Assembly: GCF_900110685.1 (NCBI RefSeq)
Contig: NZ_FOES01000013.1
Location: 1-60,140 of the forward strand
Length of the DNA: 60,140 bases
Direction of reading: 5' to 3'
Source of the DNA: Piscibacillus halophilus
GTDB lineage: Bacteria > Bacillota > Bacilli > Bacillales > Alkalibacillaceae
Part shown: in pieces, positions 1 through 9,013 of the stretch
How positions within the stretch are numbered: position 1 is the stretch's first letter
Layout of the letters: every line of letters begins with the position of its first letter
The notes under the pieces: generated by a model
Database searches by the model: none
What the model saw: only the letters and a program-made list of their open reading frames with translations
What the model was told of the DNA's origin: nothing
Made by a program: the position numbers and the translations under genes

Positions 1-365
1 ATTTGAGAATGGCTTTGAAGTTCCACTTGAGAGTTACTTTCATTCTGATCAAGGGTTTCATTATACACATCCAGAATTTCAAAAAGAAATTAATGAGCAA
101 GGTTTTACACAATCCATGTCCCGAAAGGGAAACTGTTGGGACAACGCACCGATGGAATCCTTCTTTGGCCATTTGAAAGATGAAGTAGATATAAAGAGTT
201 GTCATACCATCGAAGAATTGAATTCATTAATCAATGAATATGTGTTAAATTACAACATATCAAGATATCAATGGACACTAAAAAAGATGACCCCGAATCA
301 ATATCGAGATCATCTTTTAGCTGCCTAGTTTTTTTAAAACTGTCCACTTTTGAGGGTACAGTTCA
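1..365 (+). mobile_element. Right part of an IS3-family (IS150-type) insertion sequence
   Basis: The element enters from outside the window. It carries the C-terminal part of the orfB/DDE transposase. Just after the transposase stop lies a sequence whose reverse complement begins TGAACTGTACCC (338-365) and which looks like the right inverted repeat of IS150-group elements. The left end is not visible, so length, target duplication and activity cannot be judged. Confidence 0.8.
2..328 (+). CDS. IS3-family transposase OrfB, C-terminal part (5' end outside window)
   Basis: An open frame runs in from the left edge and ends at a TAG at 326-328. It encodes the end of the rve/DDE integrase core. 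HSDQGFHYT supplies the second catalytic Asp, and SRKGNCWDNAPMESFFGHLK carries the catalytic Glu. NEYVLNYN...RYQ...MTPNQYR is the typical IS150-group tail. OrfB would catalyse strand transfer as an OrfAB fusion made by frameshifting; that upstream part is not in the window. No internal stop or frameshift is seen in the visible part. Confidence 0.9.
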   Translation, partial: FENGFEVPLESYFHSDQGFHYTHPEFQKEINEQGFTQSMSRKGNCWDNAPMESFFGHLKDEVDIKSCHTIEELNSLINEYVLNYNISRYQWTLKKMTPNQYRDHLLAA

Positions 366-491
366 ATGATGCGGGAGTTTTTTATAGGCTTAATGACTTT
401 TTTACTATTTTTTAGAAATGCCTAGTACTTATTTAATCAAAATTGATCTCCATCCCTATATAATAAGGCTTTTTATAAGGTGAGCAGTCTA

Positions 492-519
492 TTCGACATT
501 CAGAATAAATTGTGATACT
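492..519 (+). promoter_or_regulatory. Possible sigma-A promoter of the MFS gene
   Basis: A weak -35-like TTCGAC (492-497) is followed after 16 nt by GATACT (514-519), with a TG one base upstream of the -10 (extended -10). It lies about 55 nt before the TTG start and beyond the IS end, so the downstream gene does not appear to depend on the IS. Confidence 0.4.
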
Positions 520-572
520 ATTTAGCCTAGCGAAATAATCGGCTTCCGAAATATCAGAAAGAAGGGTCAACA

Positions 573-1814
573 TTGGATCAACAATCATTAGCAAAGCGTA
601 ACTTGGCGATCATGTGGTTCGCCAATTTTTTTGTTGCAGGTAGTATGACTATGGTTATGCCGTTCCTCTCTTTATATATTGAAACGTTCGGCAATTTCTC
701 AGACGACTTTGTTCAAACATGGTCAGGTTATACGTTCGGTATTACATTCTTAACTGCCTTTTTAGTCTCTCCTATTTGGGGAAGAGTCGGTGACCGTTAC
801 GGTCGAAAACCTATTTTAATCATCGCCGCCTTTGGTTTAGGAACAAGTGTCTTTTTAATGGGAGAAGTGCAAACAGTTTTCCAATTATTTTTATTAAGAT
901 TTATCATGGGAGTTTTTACTGGATTTATCCCGCTATCACAAGCCTTGATTTCAACACAAACTGAAAGAGGCATCTCGGGTCGAGTATTAGGAACTCTACA
1001 AACAGGAACCGTTACAGGAACGTTGATGGGACCAATGCTCGGAGGAATCCTCGCTGATACATTTGGCTATGCTCAAGCATTCCAGTTAACATCTGTCACG
1101 ATCTTTATAGCAGGATTCTTAGTCATATTTGGCCTTAAAGAATTTAGAGTAAAAGATGATGAAAACGAACAGGAAAGCTATTCTAGAAAAGAAGTCTTTA
1201 CGTTTATACTCAAACAACCAATGTTGATTTCTGTAATCATTCTATCGATGTTTATCCAAGTTGCTCACTTTGCCGTTCAACCAATCTTGGCTTTATACGT
1301 TAGTGAATTAAATGGACCAGCGAATATAGCATTCATTTCTGGAATCGCCTTTTCTATTACAGGTTTGGGAAACTTGTTAATGACAAGACGTTGGGGGCGA
1401 CTGGCTGATAAAGTTGGATATGAAAAAATTCTTATCCTCCTATTGATGGCTGCAGGCATTGTCTATTTACCTGGAGCATTTGTCAATGAAGTATGGCAGC
1501 TCGTGATTGTAAGATTCTTACTCGGCGTCACGTTAGGTGGCATTATCCCTGTAAGAATGGCTTATATCCGTCAGGCTGCACCTATCAATATGCAAGGTGA
1601 AGTCATGGGCTATAGCACAAGTCTACGTTTCTTAGGTAACGTTCTTGGCCCAATCTTAGGTGGAGTCGTTGCGGGATGGTATAGTATATCAACCGTCTTT
1701 ATTATGACGAGTGTCATGTTATTTGCATGTGGCGCCATACTTTTATTTATTAAATTAAAAGAAGATCACGCAAACTCTTCTATGCACTCAAGCACTAAGC
1801 ATTCAACATCATAA
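573..1814 (+). CDS. MFS multidrug-type exporter
   Basis: A 413-residue polytopic membrane protein of the major facilitator superfamily, drug:H+ antiporter type. The loop 2-3 signature WGRVGDRYGRKP is at residues 69-80, and its second-half counterpart TRRWGRLADKVG is near 270. About 12 hydrophobic segments are visible, and the C-terminus is hydrophilic and Ser/His-rich. It probably expels hydrophobic compounds using the proton gradient. Start is TTG, set by an AAGAAGGG Shine-Dalgarno 6 nt upstream. The gene stands alone between the IS and pdxK, and nothing in the context points to a specific substrate. Confidence 0.8.
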   Translation: MDQQSLAKRNLAIMWFANFFVAGSMTMVMPFLSLYIETFGNFSDDFVQTWSGYTFGITFLTAFLVSPIWGRVGDRYGRKPILIIAAFGLGTSVFLMGEVQTVFQLFLLRFIMGVFTGFIPLSQALISTQTERGISGRVLGTLQTGTVTGTLMGPMLGGILADTFGYAQAFQLTSVTIFIAGFLVIFGLKEFRVKDDENEQESYSRKEVFTFILKQPMLISVIILSMFIQVAHFAVQPILALYVSELNGPANIAFISGIAFSITGLGNLLMTRRWGRLADKVGYEKILILLLMAAGIVYLPGAFVNEVWQLVIVRFLLGVTLGGIIPVRMAYIRQAAPINMQGEVMGYSTSLRFLGNVLGPILGGVVAGWYSISTVFIMTSVMLFACGAILLFIKLKEDHANSSMHSSTKHSTS

Positions 1815-1897
1815 TGTTTTACTAGCATAACTTATTTGTCATGCCTGTGAAATTGCCTTAAAATACAAACAGGATGAATGAAAGTGAGGGAGTTTTT

Positions 1898-2707
1898 ATG
1901 AAAAAAGCGTTAGTATTAGCTGGTTCCGACACAAGCGGCGGAGCTGGGATTCAAGCAGATATTAAAACGTCACAAGAAATTGGAATTTACCCAATGACAG
2001 CGTTGACGACGATTGTTGCCCAAAATCCATCAACCAACTGGGCTCATGACGTTTACCCAATAGATTATGATACCGTCAAAGCACAACTACACACTATTTT
2101 AGATGGTGTCGGTGTCGATATCATGAAAACAGGTATGCTCCCAACGGCTGAAATCATTGAATTAGCAGCAGAAGTTATAGAAAAACATGATCTTCCAGCT
2201 GTGGTGGACCCTGTTTTAGTTTGTAAGGGTCAAGATGAAGCTTTACACCCCGAAAACTCAGAGGCTTTACGTAATGTTTTAGTACCTAAAGCACTCGTTA
2301 CAACACCTAACTTATTCGAGGCGGGTCAATTAGCTCAGATGTCTAATATCACAACAGTTGATGAAATGAAAGAAGCGGCTGAACGTATTTATGATTTAGG
2401 TGCAAAAAACGTAATTGTAAAAGGCGGCTCAGACGTTGAAGGCGACAAAGCGGTCGATGTCTTTTATGCAGGTAATGAGTTTATTTTAATTGAAACATCC
2501 ACAATTGATACAACATATACGCACGGCGCTGGTTGTACATTTGCCTCTGCCATTACGGCTTATATTGCAAAAGGTCAAGAGCCATTAGAAGCTATTAAAT
2601 CAGCTAAAACATTTATTACAAATGCGATCGAAGGTGCTTCAGAGCTCAACCAGTACGTTGGTTCGGTTAATCAATTTGCCAACCGTCACAACCACGTTAA
2701 ATTATAA
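1898..2707 (+). CDS. pdxK: Pyridoxal/hydroxymethylpyrimidine kinase
   Basis: A ribokinase-fold kinase of 269 residues, close over its whole length to Bacillus PdxK (once called ThiD). The N-terminus has AGSDTSGGAGIQAD. The VVDPVLVCKG segment is near residue 105, TPNLFEA near 135, and the anion-hole/catalytic motif YTHGAGCTF near 207. In Bacillus the enzyme phosphorylates pyridoxal-type vitamers in PLP salvage and also has HMP kinase activity. Start is the ATG at 1898, preceded by GTGAGGGA at a spacing of 6-7. An in-frame ATG at 1874 lacks a ribosome site. PLP made here would serve MccA and MccB downstream, but a terminator separates them. Confidence 0.9.
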   Translation: MKKALVLAGSDTSGGAGIQADIKTSQEIGIYPMTALTTIVAQNPSTNWAHDVYPIDYDTVKAQLHTILDGVGVDIMKTGMLPTAEIIELAAEVIEKHDLPAVVDPVLVCKGQDEALHPENSEALRNVLVPKALVTTPNLFEAGQLAQMSNITTVDEMKEAAERIYDLGAKNVIVKGGSDVEGDKAVDVFYAGNEFILIETSTIDTTYTHGAGCTFASAITAYIAKGQEPLEAIKSAKTFITNAIEGASELNQYVGSVNQFANRHNHVKL

Positions 2708-2743
2708 CTGAGAAGTCGGTTTTGACCGATTTCTCAGTTTTTT
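2707..2743 (+). terminator. Intrinsic terminator after pdxK
   Basis: An inverted repeat (ACTGAGAAGTCGGT pairing with ACCGATTTCTCAGT, one G-T pair) is followed by TTTTTT. It starts right at the stop codon. Confidence 0.85.
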
Positions 2744-2781
2744 ATATCCTCCCCCTCCCCTTTTTAACCATTTTTATCAAT

Positions 2782-2811
2782 TTGCGATATTGCCCATTCA
2801 CATGATATAAT
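2782..2811 (+). promoter_or_regulatory. Promoter of the yrrT-luxS-mccA-mccB operon
   Basis: TTGCGA at 2782-2787, an 18-nt spacer, and a perfect TATAAT at 2806-2811 with TG one base upstream. The predicted transcription start is near 2818, just before the operator at 2825-2847. Confidence 0.75.
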
Positions 2812-2824
2812 ATTATTGAATATA

Positions 2825-2847
2825 ATTCCTATTAAACAGGTAGGAAT
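2825..2847 (+). promoter_or_regulatory. CymR-like operator
   Basis: A perfect 7-bp inverted repeat ATTCCTA-N9-TAGGAAT lies a few bases downstream of the predicted transcription start. The half-sites resemble the ATTCC/GGAAT half-sites of CymR, the Rrf2-type cysteine repressor known to control the yrrT operon in Bacillus subtilis. The position suits repression. The cymR gene is not in the window, so the assignment rests on motif and gene context. Confidence 0.65.
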
Positions 2848-2872
2848 ACTATTATTTAGAGGTGACAACAAC

Positions 2873-3508
2873 TTGGGACGAGAGTTTATGAATATATTTG
2901 ATGAATGGGCAGAGTCTTATAACGACGCTGTACAAGGTCGAAACCTTGAATATCAAGATGTCTTTAAAGACTATGAATCCATTTTAAATTCTGTAGCATC
3001 AAAAGCTTCAGGATTAACTGTTGAGTTTGGAGTGGGAACGGGGAATTTATTTGAACAATTAATAGATCATCATTTGGATGTTATTGGGATTGAGCCAAAT
3101 GAAAAAATGCGAGCCATTGCTAAAGCTCGTTTTCCAAAAGAACGAATATGGGATGGAGATTTTTTAATATTTCCAGAGTTAGGTCAAGTCGATTCAATTA
3201 CAAGTAGTTATGCCTTTCACCATTTAACGGATGATGAAAAATTTGAAGCATTTCAAATCTATTATGACCTTCTATCTGATCAAGGTCAGATCATTTTTGC
3301 AGATACGATTTTTGAAGATGATTTATCATATCAACAGACCATTCAAGACGCTGAACAAAAAGGATATCTCAAATTAGCCGCTGATTTAAAGCGAGAATAC
3401 TATACAACGATTCCGAAAATGAAATCAATTGCAGAAAAAGCTGGTTTCAATGTAAGTTTTCAGAAATTAAATGATTTTGTATGGTTAATGAATGCTAAAA
3501 AACAATGA
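2873..3508 (+). CDS. yrrT: SAM-dependent methyltransferase YrrT
   Basis: A class I methyltransferase of 211 residues with the SAM-binding motif VEFGVGTGNL (50-59), an acidic residue after strand 2 (IGIEPN), and SSYAFHHLTDDE further on. It matches the B. subtilis YrrT layout, including the N-terminus MGREFMNIFDEWAESY. Start is the TTG at 2873, set by AGAGGTG 8 nt upstream; longer in-frame readings have no ribosome site. First gene of a yrrT-luxS-mccA-mccB operon. It would produce S-adenosylhomocysteine. Its substrate is unknown. Confidence 0.85.
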   Translation: MGREFMNIFDEWAESYNDAVQGRNLEYQDVFKDYESILNSVASKASGLTVEFGVGTGNLFEQLIDHHLDVIGIEPNEKMRAIAKARFPKERIWDGDFLIFPELGQVDSITSSYAFHHLTDDEKFEAFQIYYDLLSDQGQIIFADTIFEDDLSYQQTIQDAEQKGYLKLAADLKREYYTTIPKMKSIAEKAGFNVSFQKLNDFVWLMNAKKQ

Positions 3509-3553
3509 ATTCGTTATCATAAAAGTAAACATAGTATTGAGAGGAGAATGTAT

Positions 3554-4027
3554 ATGACTAAAAAAATGAACGTCGAAAGCTTCAACCTTGACCATACGAA
3601 GGTTAAAGCACCTTATGTACGTTTAGTCGGTGTTACAAAAGGTCAACATGGAGATACCATTCATAAATATGATATCCGTTTTAAGCAGCCAAACAAAGCT
3701 CATATGAAGATGGATGCCCTACATTCCATTGAACACTTAATGGCGGAGAACATTCGTAACCACTTAGACAATGTAATCGACATTGGTCCAATGGGATGCC
3801 AAACAGGATTTTATCTAGCTGTCTTAAATCATGACAACTATGAGGAAATTCTAGAAGCTCTTGAAAAAACCTTTAAGGATGTTTTAGAGGCCAAGGAAGT
3901 ACCAGCTTGTAATGAGGTTCAGTGTGGATGGGCAGCCAATCACAGCTTAGAAGGTGCGAAAGAACTGGCACAAGAAATGCTTGATCAGTCTGATGAATGG
4001 TCTGATGTTTTTGGAGAGGAAGCATAA
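3554..4027 (+). CDS. luxS: S-ribosylhomocysteine lyase LuxS
   Basis: A cytosolic metalloenzyme of 157 residues that splits S-ribosylhomocysteine into homocysteine and DPD, the precursor of AI-2. The metal ligands are visible: HSIEH (His57, His61) and Cys124 in NEVQCG. The catalytic Cys82 lies in PMGCQTG. Length is normal. Start is the ATG at 3554, 7 nt after GGAG; the ATG at 3548 is too close. It sits between yrrT and mccA, where B. subtilis has mtnN, so it would feed homocysteine directly to MccA. The nucleosidase that makes its substrate is not in the window. Confidence 0.95.
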   Translation: MTKKMNVESFNLDHTKVKAPYVRLVGVTKGQHGDTIHKYDIRFKQPNKAHMKMDALHSIEHLMAENIRNHLDNVIDIGPMGCQTGFYLAVLNHDNYEEILEALEKTFKDVLEAKEVPACNEVQCGWAANHSLEGAKELAQEMLDQSDEWSDVFGEEA

Positions 4028-4030
4028 TGA

Positions 4031-4954
4031 ATGAATTACGTTTCTAATATTCAAGATTTAATTGGAAACACTCCACTTCTTGAAATTAAAAATGTCGACA
4101 TCCCTAATCAATGTCGAATCTTTGCTAAATTAGAATACTTCAACCCAGGCGGCAGTATAAAAGACCGCCTGGGCATTGAATTAATCAACGACGCCATGGA
4201 AAAAGGCAAGTTAAAACCTAATGGAACGATTATTGAACCAACAGCTGGAAACACAGGAATTGGCTTAGCACTCGCTGCGATTAATAAGGGATTTAGAATC
4301 ATCTTTGTTGTCCCAGAAAAATTCAGCATTGAAAAACAAACACTTATGAAAGCATTAGGTGCCGAAATTGTTCATACCGATACCGAACGTGGTATGGAAG
4401 GTGCTATTGAAAAAGCGAAAGAATTGCAAAGCCGAATTAAAGATTCCTTCTCTCCTTCCCAATTTTCCAATCCTGCAAATCCCAACGCATATTATAAAAC
4501 CCTTGGACCCGAAATTTATCGTGATCTGGATGGACAAATAGATATGTTTGTTGCCGGTGCTGGTACAGGTGGTACTTTTATGGGAACAGCAAAATATCTT
4601 AAAGAACAAGATTCATCTATTAAGACTGTTATTGTAGAACCTGAAGGCTCAATTCTAAACGGCGGTGAATCAGGACCACATGAAACAGAAGGAATTGGTA
4701 TGGAATTTCTCCCTAATTATATGGACACAAAATATTTTGATAACATTCATACCATCCCTGATCAAGAAGCTTTTCAACAAGTTAAAATGTTAGCAAAATA
4801 TGAAGGGTTATTAGTTGCTTCATCGTCTGGATGTGCCTTTCAAGCTTGCCTAAATGAGGCTTCAAAAGCAAAGCCTGGAAGTCATATTGTCACCGTATTT
4901 CCAGACAGTAGTGAACGATACTTAAGTAAACACATTTACGAAGGATGGGATTAA
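4031..4954 (+). CDS. mccA: Cystathionine beta-synthase (O-acetylserine/homocysteine type)
   Basis: A PLP fold-type II enzyme of 307 residues. Lys44 in GGSIKDRLG forms the Schiff base, TAGNTGIG binds the substrate carboxylate, and GAGTGGTFMG binds the phosphate. It joins homocysteine to (acetyl)serine to make cystathionine, the first step of reverse transsulfuration. It lacks the regulatory CBS domain of the animal enzyme. GGAGAGGA lies at the end of luxS, 10 nt before the ATG. The next ORF, mccB, starts directly at its stop, so the two are translationally coupled. A plain cysteine synthase is the alternative, made unlikely by the mccB partner. Confidence 0.9.
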   Translation: MNYVSNIQDLIGNTPLLEIKNVDIPNQCRIFAKLEYFNPGGSIKDRLGIELINDAMEKGKLKPNGTIIEPTAGNTGIGLALAAINKGFRIIFVVPEKFSIEKQTLMKALGAEIVHTDTERGMEGAIEKAKELQSRIKDSFSPSQFSNPANPNAYYKTLGPEIYRDLDGQIDMFVAGAGTGGTFMGTAKYLKEQDSSIKTVIVEPEGSILNGGESGPHETEGIGMEFLPNYMDTKYFDNIHTIPDQEAFQQVKMLAKYEGLLVASSSGCAFQACLNEASKAKPGSHIVTVFPDSSERYLSKHIYEGWD

Positions 4955-6088
<1,134 letters not shown>

Positions 6089-6097
6089 TAAAAGTCG

Positions 6098-6130
6098 AAG
6101 CTGTTCCAAATACTTGGAGCAGCTTTTTTC
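6098..6130 (+). terminator. Intrinsic terminator of the mcc operon
   Basis: AAGCTGTTCCAA pairs with TTGGAGCAGCTT (one wobble) around a 4-nt loop and is followed by a T run. Confidence 0.85.
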
Positions 6131-6319
6131 TGTTTCAGATAAACACTTTGCTCACATTACATTCATTACCTTTATCTTAAGTATTTTCTTAACATCTATT
6201 CTCCTCATTTACTGGAAAGATCTATAGTATTTTTAAATAACTAACAACCTTAATTGTGCATAATTAAAGTCGATTTTACCCACCTTAATATTGTATTACT
6301 ATATACGAGGAGGATGAGT

Positions 6320-6934
6320 ATGCAACAACAGCAAAATCCAAATAGTCAGATGAAGAACTCTAATCAAATGCCAGCTCAACAAAGCCATTCAGCTCACGAA
6401 ATTTATGATGTTAAGGAGGTTTTAGGTGGATTAATTGGCGCAATGGAGCACTATAAACTTTACGAACAAGGTATTCAAGACACTCAGTTAAAAAATATTT
6501 TAAACCGACAATACCAATATATGCAGCAAACGTATAATACACTTGTAGATGCTTTTCAAACTGGACAACGCCCTCCACAACCAACAACTACGTATAACAT
6601 GGAATTAAGTAATGATGTCACGTATGGATTAACTCCAGGACAACCTAAACAGCCTAAAGAAAACCCTCAACAATTCAATGATGAATGTTATTCTGGCTTT
6701 ATGCTAGGTCATTTAAAACAGTGTGCTTCTGGAGCAACGATGGCCGCGCTTGAAGCAACAAACCCTGTTGTACGTCGTGTATTACAAGATAGTGTTCCAA
6801 ACTTTTGTGAGATGGCGTATGAGATTTTCCTTTATCAAAATGACAATGGTTATTATCAAGTTGCACAATTTGATCAACAAACACAAAATCAGCTGTTAAA
6901 CGGATTTACTCACGCTTCACAACAACAGCACTAA
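6320..6934 (+). CDS. CotF-family spore coat protein
   Basis: A soluble protein of 204 residues with a Gln/Asn-rich N-terminal tail of about 30 residues. A helical coat F domain follows (EIYDVKEVLGGLIGAMEHYKLYEQ, then CYSGFMLGHLKQCASGATMAALEA and NFCEMAYEIFLYQNDNGYYQVAQF). This two-part helical arrangement and the Gln-rich ends are typical of YhcQ/CotF-like proteins of the spore coat. Start is the ATG at 6320, 6 nt after GAGGAGG; an in-frame ATG at 6314 is too close. Monocistronic, with its own terminator. A mother-cell promoter is expected, but no convincing sigma-E or sigma-K box could be assigned by eye. Confidence 0.8.
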   Translation: MQQQQNPNSQMKNSNQMPAQQSHSAHEIYDVKEVLGGLIGAMEHYKLYEQGIQDTQLKNILNRQYQYMQQTYNTLVDAFQTGQRPPQPTTTYNMELSNDVTYGLTPGQPKQPKENPQQFNDECYSGFMLGHLKQCASGATMAALEATNPVVRRVLQDSVPNFCEMAYEIFLYQNDNGYYQVAQFDQQTQNQLLNGFTHASQQQH

Positions 6935-6939
6935 TGAGT

Positions 6940-6978
6940 AAGAGCTGCCCTAAGTTTTTTATGAATAGGGCAGCTTTT
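6940..6978 (+). terminator. Intrinsic terminator after the coat gene
   Basis: AAGAGCTGCCCTA pairs with TAGGGCAGCTTT around a T-rich loop, followed by TTTGTTT. Confidence 0.8.
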
Positions 6979-7031
6979 GTTTATCTGTCTCCTCTTGCAA
7001 TGAATCACTAGTCTCCTCTTAGACACTAATG

Positions 7032-7048
7032 TTTTCAATTATTGAAAA
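7032..7048. repeat. 17-bp perfect palindrome TTTTCAATTATTGAAAA
   Basis: Two perfect 8-bp arms around a single T, about 95 bp upstream of the small ORF at 7141 and after the coat gene terminator. It is too AT-rich for a useful RNA hairpin, so an operator is more likely than a terminator. No regulator can be named. Confidence 0.5.
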
Positions 7049-7140
7049 TATTTAGTGAAATTTAGCCCTATTTGACTAACATATTTGAAGAAACAGAGGG
7101 TATATAAACTATAAATCATAAGAAAAGGAGGCTGATTCAA

Positions 7141-7260
7141 ATGACTTCTAACAATCAGAATCGTGGAAGAAGCGGTGAAGAGCGTAGTAGACAAACGAAC
7201 AAAGAATACGGCCGCCAAGGTAAATACTCTAAAGGAAACAAAAAGAATAGTGATTCATAA
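7141..7260 (+). CDS. Small basic hydrophilic protein, 39 residues, function unknown
   Basis: A short frame with a strong start: AAAAGGAGG 9 nt before an ATG, and a terminator directly after the stop. The product is rich in Arg, Lys, Asn, Ser and Gly (NRGRSGEERSRQTNKEYGRQGKYSKGNKK), with no hydrophobic segment and no cysteine. Composition and size recall small acid-soluble or coat-associated spore proteins, and its neighbour is a coat gene, but no named SASP family fits. The ribosome site and terminator support real expression. Confidence 0.6.
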   Translation: MTSNNQNRGRSGEERSRQTNKEYGRQGKYSKGNKKNSDS

Positions 7261-7263
7261 TAC

Positions 7264-7320
7264 AAAAAAGGGGCTGCCCCTAAAGTCTTATAGCATGACT
7301 GAAGGGGCACCCCTTTTTTA
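7264..7320. terminator. Bidirectional terminator between convergent genes
   Basis: AAAAAGGGGCTGCCCCT and AGGGGCACCCCTTTTTT form a long stem with a two-base internal mismatch around a 20-nt loop. A tracts lie on one side and T tracts on the other, so it can act in both directions. It serves the small ORF on the plus strand and the deacetylase on the minus strand, whose stop codon lies inside the T tract. Confidence 0.85.
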
Positions 7321-7986
7321 TTGCAATCCAACGACTTGTAAATCCTCTGACTCTAAGTGACTAAGAATTTGAGGCAATGCTCGAACGGTCTCAGCATTTT
7401 CGTGCAAAATATAAATTCCGCCTGAAGAATCGACTGAGGAAAAATAACTGACTATATCTTGAGCATTTTCCGCTTCCCAATCTTTTGGATCACGGTTCCA
7501 CATCACGGTCTTTAACCCATTCTCTTTTATAACTTCAACAACTTCATCATCAGCCGAACCGAATGGTGGGCGAAATAACTCTACTTGTCGTCCAACTAAA
7601 CCCTCAAGACCCGTAATGGATTCAAGGATGTCATTTTCTAATAAAGGTGGAGTTAATTCATTTAAATTACGATGATCATAAGAATGACTTCCAATAATAT
7701 GCCCTTGTTCTTCAACATACCGAACTATCTCGGGATAATCTTCAATATTCTTACCAATAAAGAAAAACGTTCCTGCTACACCATGCTCAGCTAAGATGTC
7801 CGCAATATCTTTCGTATATTCCGATGGTCCGTCATCAAAAGTTAACGCTACATAACCATCTGGTAGACCTGTAATATAGTCTCGGTTGACCTCATAAACC
7901 GGGAAAGCTCGCTCTCCTTCCACCTTATAAGGCATAGATAAGCAAGTAATTCCAAGACACCCCAACATAAATAATTGTTTGACCAT
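7318..7986 (-). CDS. Polysaccharide deacetylase (NodB domain), exported
   Basis: A carbohydrate esterase 4 family protein of 222 residues. A short signal or anchor segment (residues 4-19) precedes the NodB domain. Motif 1 is TFDDGP (Asp51, Asp52), motif 2 is HSYDH (His101, His105, metal ligands), motif 3 is RPPFGS, motif 4 is MWNRDPKDW, and motif 5 is ILHE (His195). All catalytic positions are present. It probably removes N-acetyl groups from peptidoglycan or another wall glycan outside the cell. Start is taken at the ATG ending at 7986, 8 nt from GTGAGG; a TTG one codon upstream is also possible. Sporulation forms such as PdaB are similar, but the exact subgroup is not clear. Confidence 0.85.
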   Translation of the reverse strand: MVKQLFMLGCLGITCLSMPYKVEGERAFPVYEVNRDYITGLPDGYVALTFDDGPSEYTKDIADILAEHGVAGTFFFIGKNIEDYPEIVRYVEEQGHIIGSHSYDHRNLNELTPPLLENDILESITGLEGLVGRQVELFRPPFGSADDEVVEVIKENGLKTVMWNRDPKDWEAENAQDIVSYFSSVDSSGGIYILHENAETVRALPQILSHLESEDLQVVGLQ

Positions 7987-8058
7987 CAATGATGCCTCAC
8001 TTTCTTAAGGCATTTTTACTCGGTGTGTCATAATTTCTCCAATTATAGCAAAAATTAT

Positions 8059-8844
8059 TCATCCTTTTTTAATCATTTCTTTTAACTCACGAATTTCCTG
8101 TCTTAAATGACTAATTTCTTCTTTTAATTTTTCTTCATCGTCATCCCCATTTTCGATCTTTTCAACTTTCTCAAAGTTATTAACAATAACACCGACAAAT
8201 AGATTAAGGACAACGAAAGAACCCGCTAAAATAAATGTTACAAAATAAATCCATGAATAAGGCGCATCCTCCATCACTGGCCGCATGACACCACTAGCCC
8301 ATGACTCTAATGTAATCATTTGGAACAATGTTAAAGCCGTATGCTGAATTGTACCAAAATACTCGGCATTAACATCACTATATAACACGGTTCCAATAAC
8401 ACTAAAAATGTAGAACACGATACCTAACAAGAGCATAATCGTTCCTAATGACGGCAGAGTCATTAATAGTGCATTCACTAACTTCCGTAACGAGGGAATG
8501 ACCGAAATCGTTCTAAATAACCTTAAAACACGTAATATACGTAATACGGTAACGTACGTGGAACCAACAAAGATAAAGCTGAAGGCAACAATGACAAAGT
8601 CGAACACATTCCACCCGTCTTTAAAAAACTTACCCGTTGGTTCTGAAGCGATTAATTTTAAAATAATCTCAATGGTGAAAATCGCTAAAATCACAACATC
8701 TAACACATTCAATATCGATCCATATTGCTCATATATGTTAGGGTATGTTTCCATACCGATTAAAACTGCATTTATTAAAATTAATAAGATAATAGTATTT
8801 TGAAACGCTTTATTCTCAACAATACGTTGACTCCATACTTGCAT
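8059..8844 (-). CDS. Voltage-gated sodium channel, NaChBac/BacNav type
   Basis: A six-helix channel subunit of 261 residues that would work as a homotetramer in the cell membrane. S1-S3 are near residues 16-95. The S4 sensor LRILRVLRLFRTISVIPSLRKL (101-122) has an Arg every third position. S5, a pore helix and S6 follow. The selectivity filter is TLESWAS (178-184), the same heptapeptide as in the alkaliphile channel NaChBac. The C-terminal acidic linker and LKEEISHLRQEIRELKEMIKKG form the coiled-coil tetramerisation tail. In alkaliphiles this channel supports Na+ re-entry for motility, chemotaxis and pH homeostasis. ATG with a GGGAGAGT site. Confidence 0.93.
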   Translation of the reverse strand: MQVWSQRIVENKAFQNTIILLILINAVLIGMETYPNIYEQYGSILNVLDVVILAIFTIEIILKLIASEPTGKFFKDGWNVFDFVIVAFSFIFVGSTYVTVLRILRVLRLFRTISVIPSLRKLVNALLMTLPSLGTIMLLLGIVFYIFSVIGTVLYSDVNAEYFGTIQHTALTLFQMITLESWASGVMRPVMEDAPYSWIYFVTFILAGSFVVLNLFVGVIVNNFEKVEKIENGDDDEEKLKEEISHLRQEIRELKEMIKKG

Positions 8845-8928
8845 CGGCTTACTCTCCCTTTTTTATATCCACACAATGATTATACGTTTAATAGCTAACC
8901 TGTTTCAATAGAATTAACCTTTAGGTCG

Positions 8929-8990
8929 TGATAAAATGATGACATCATGATGGATTAAAAAACCCGGGAGAAATTTAACTCTCGGGTTTC
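8929..8990 (+). promoter_or_regulatory. Leader of the SMR pair: possible -10 and a GC-rich hairpin
   Basis: A possible extended -10 (TGATAAAAT, 8929-8937) is followed by a stable hairpin, AACCCGGGAG with CTCTCGGGTT (8961-8988), and then TTCCTCT. It sits in the 5' leader of ykkC-ykkD, and the gene on the other side is divergent, so it is not a downstream terminator. The guanidine-I (ykkC) riboswitch core, expected before such genes in Bacillus, was not recognised here. Confidence 0.4.
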
Positions 8991-9013
8991 CTCTATCTTA
9001 AAGGAATGATTCG

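Noticed and set aside
8498-8803. 101-codon plus-strand ORF opposite the sodium channel
   Set aside because: It is a frame shadow of the channel gene, which has full family motifs, and there is no ribosome site.
8860-9013. Guanidine-I (ykkC) riboswitch before the SMR pair
   Set aside because: The conserved ykkC core sequences were looked for and not found, and the leader is too short. Only a simple hairpin is visible.
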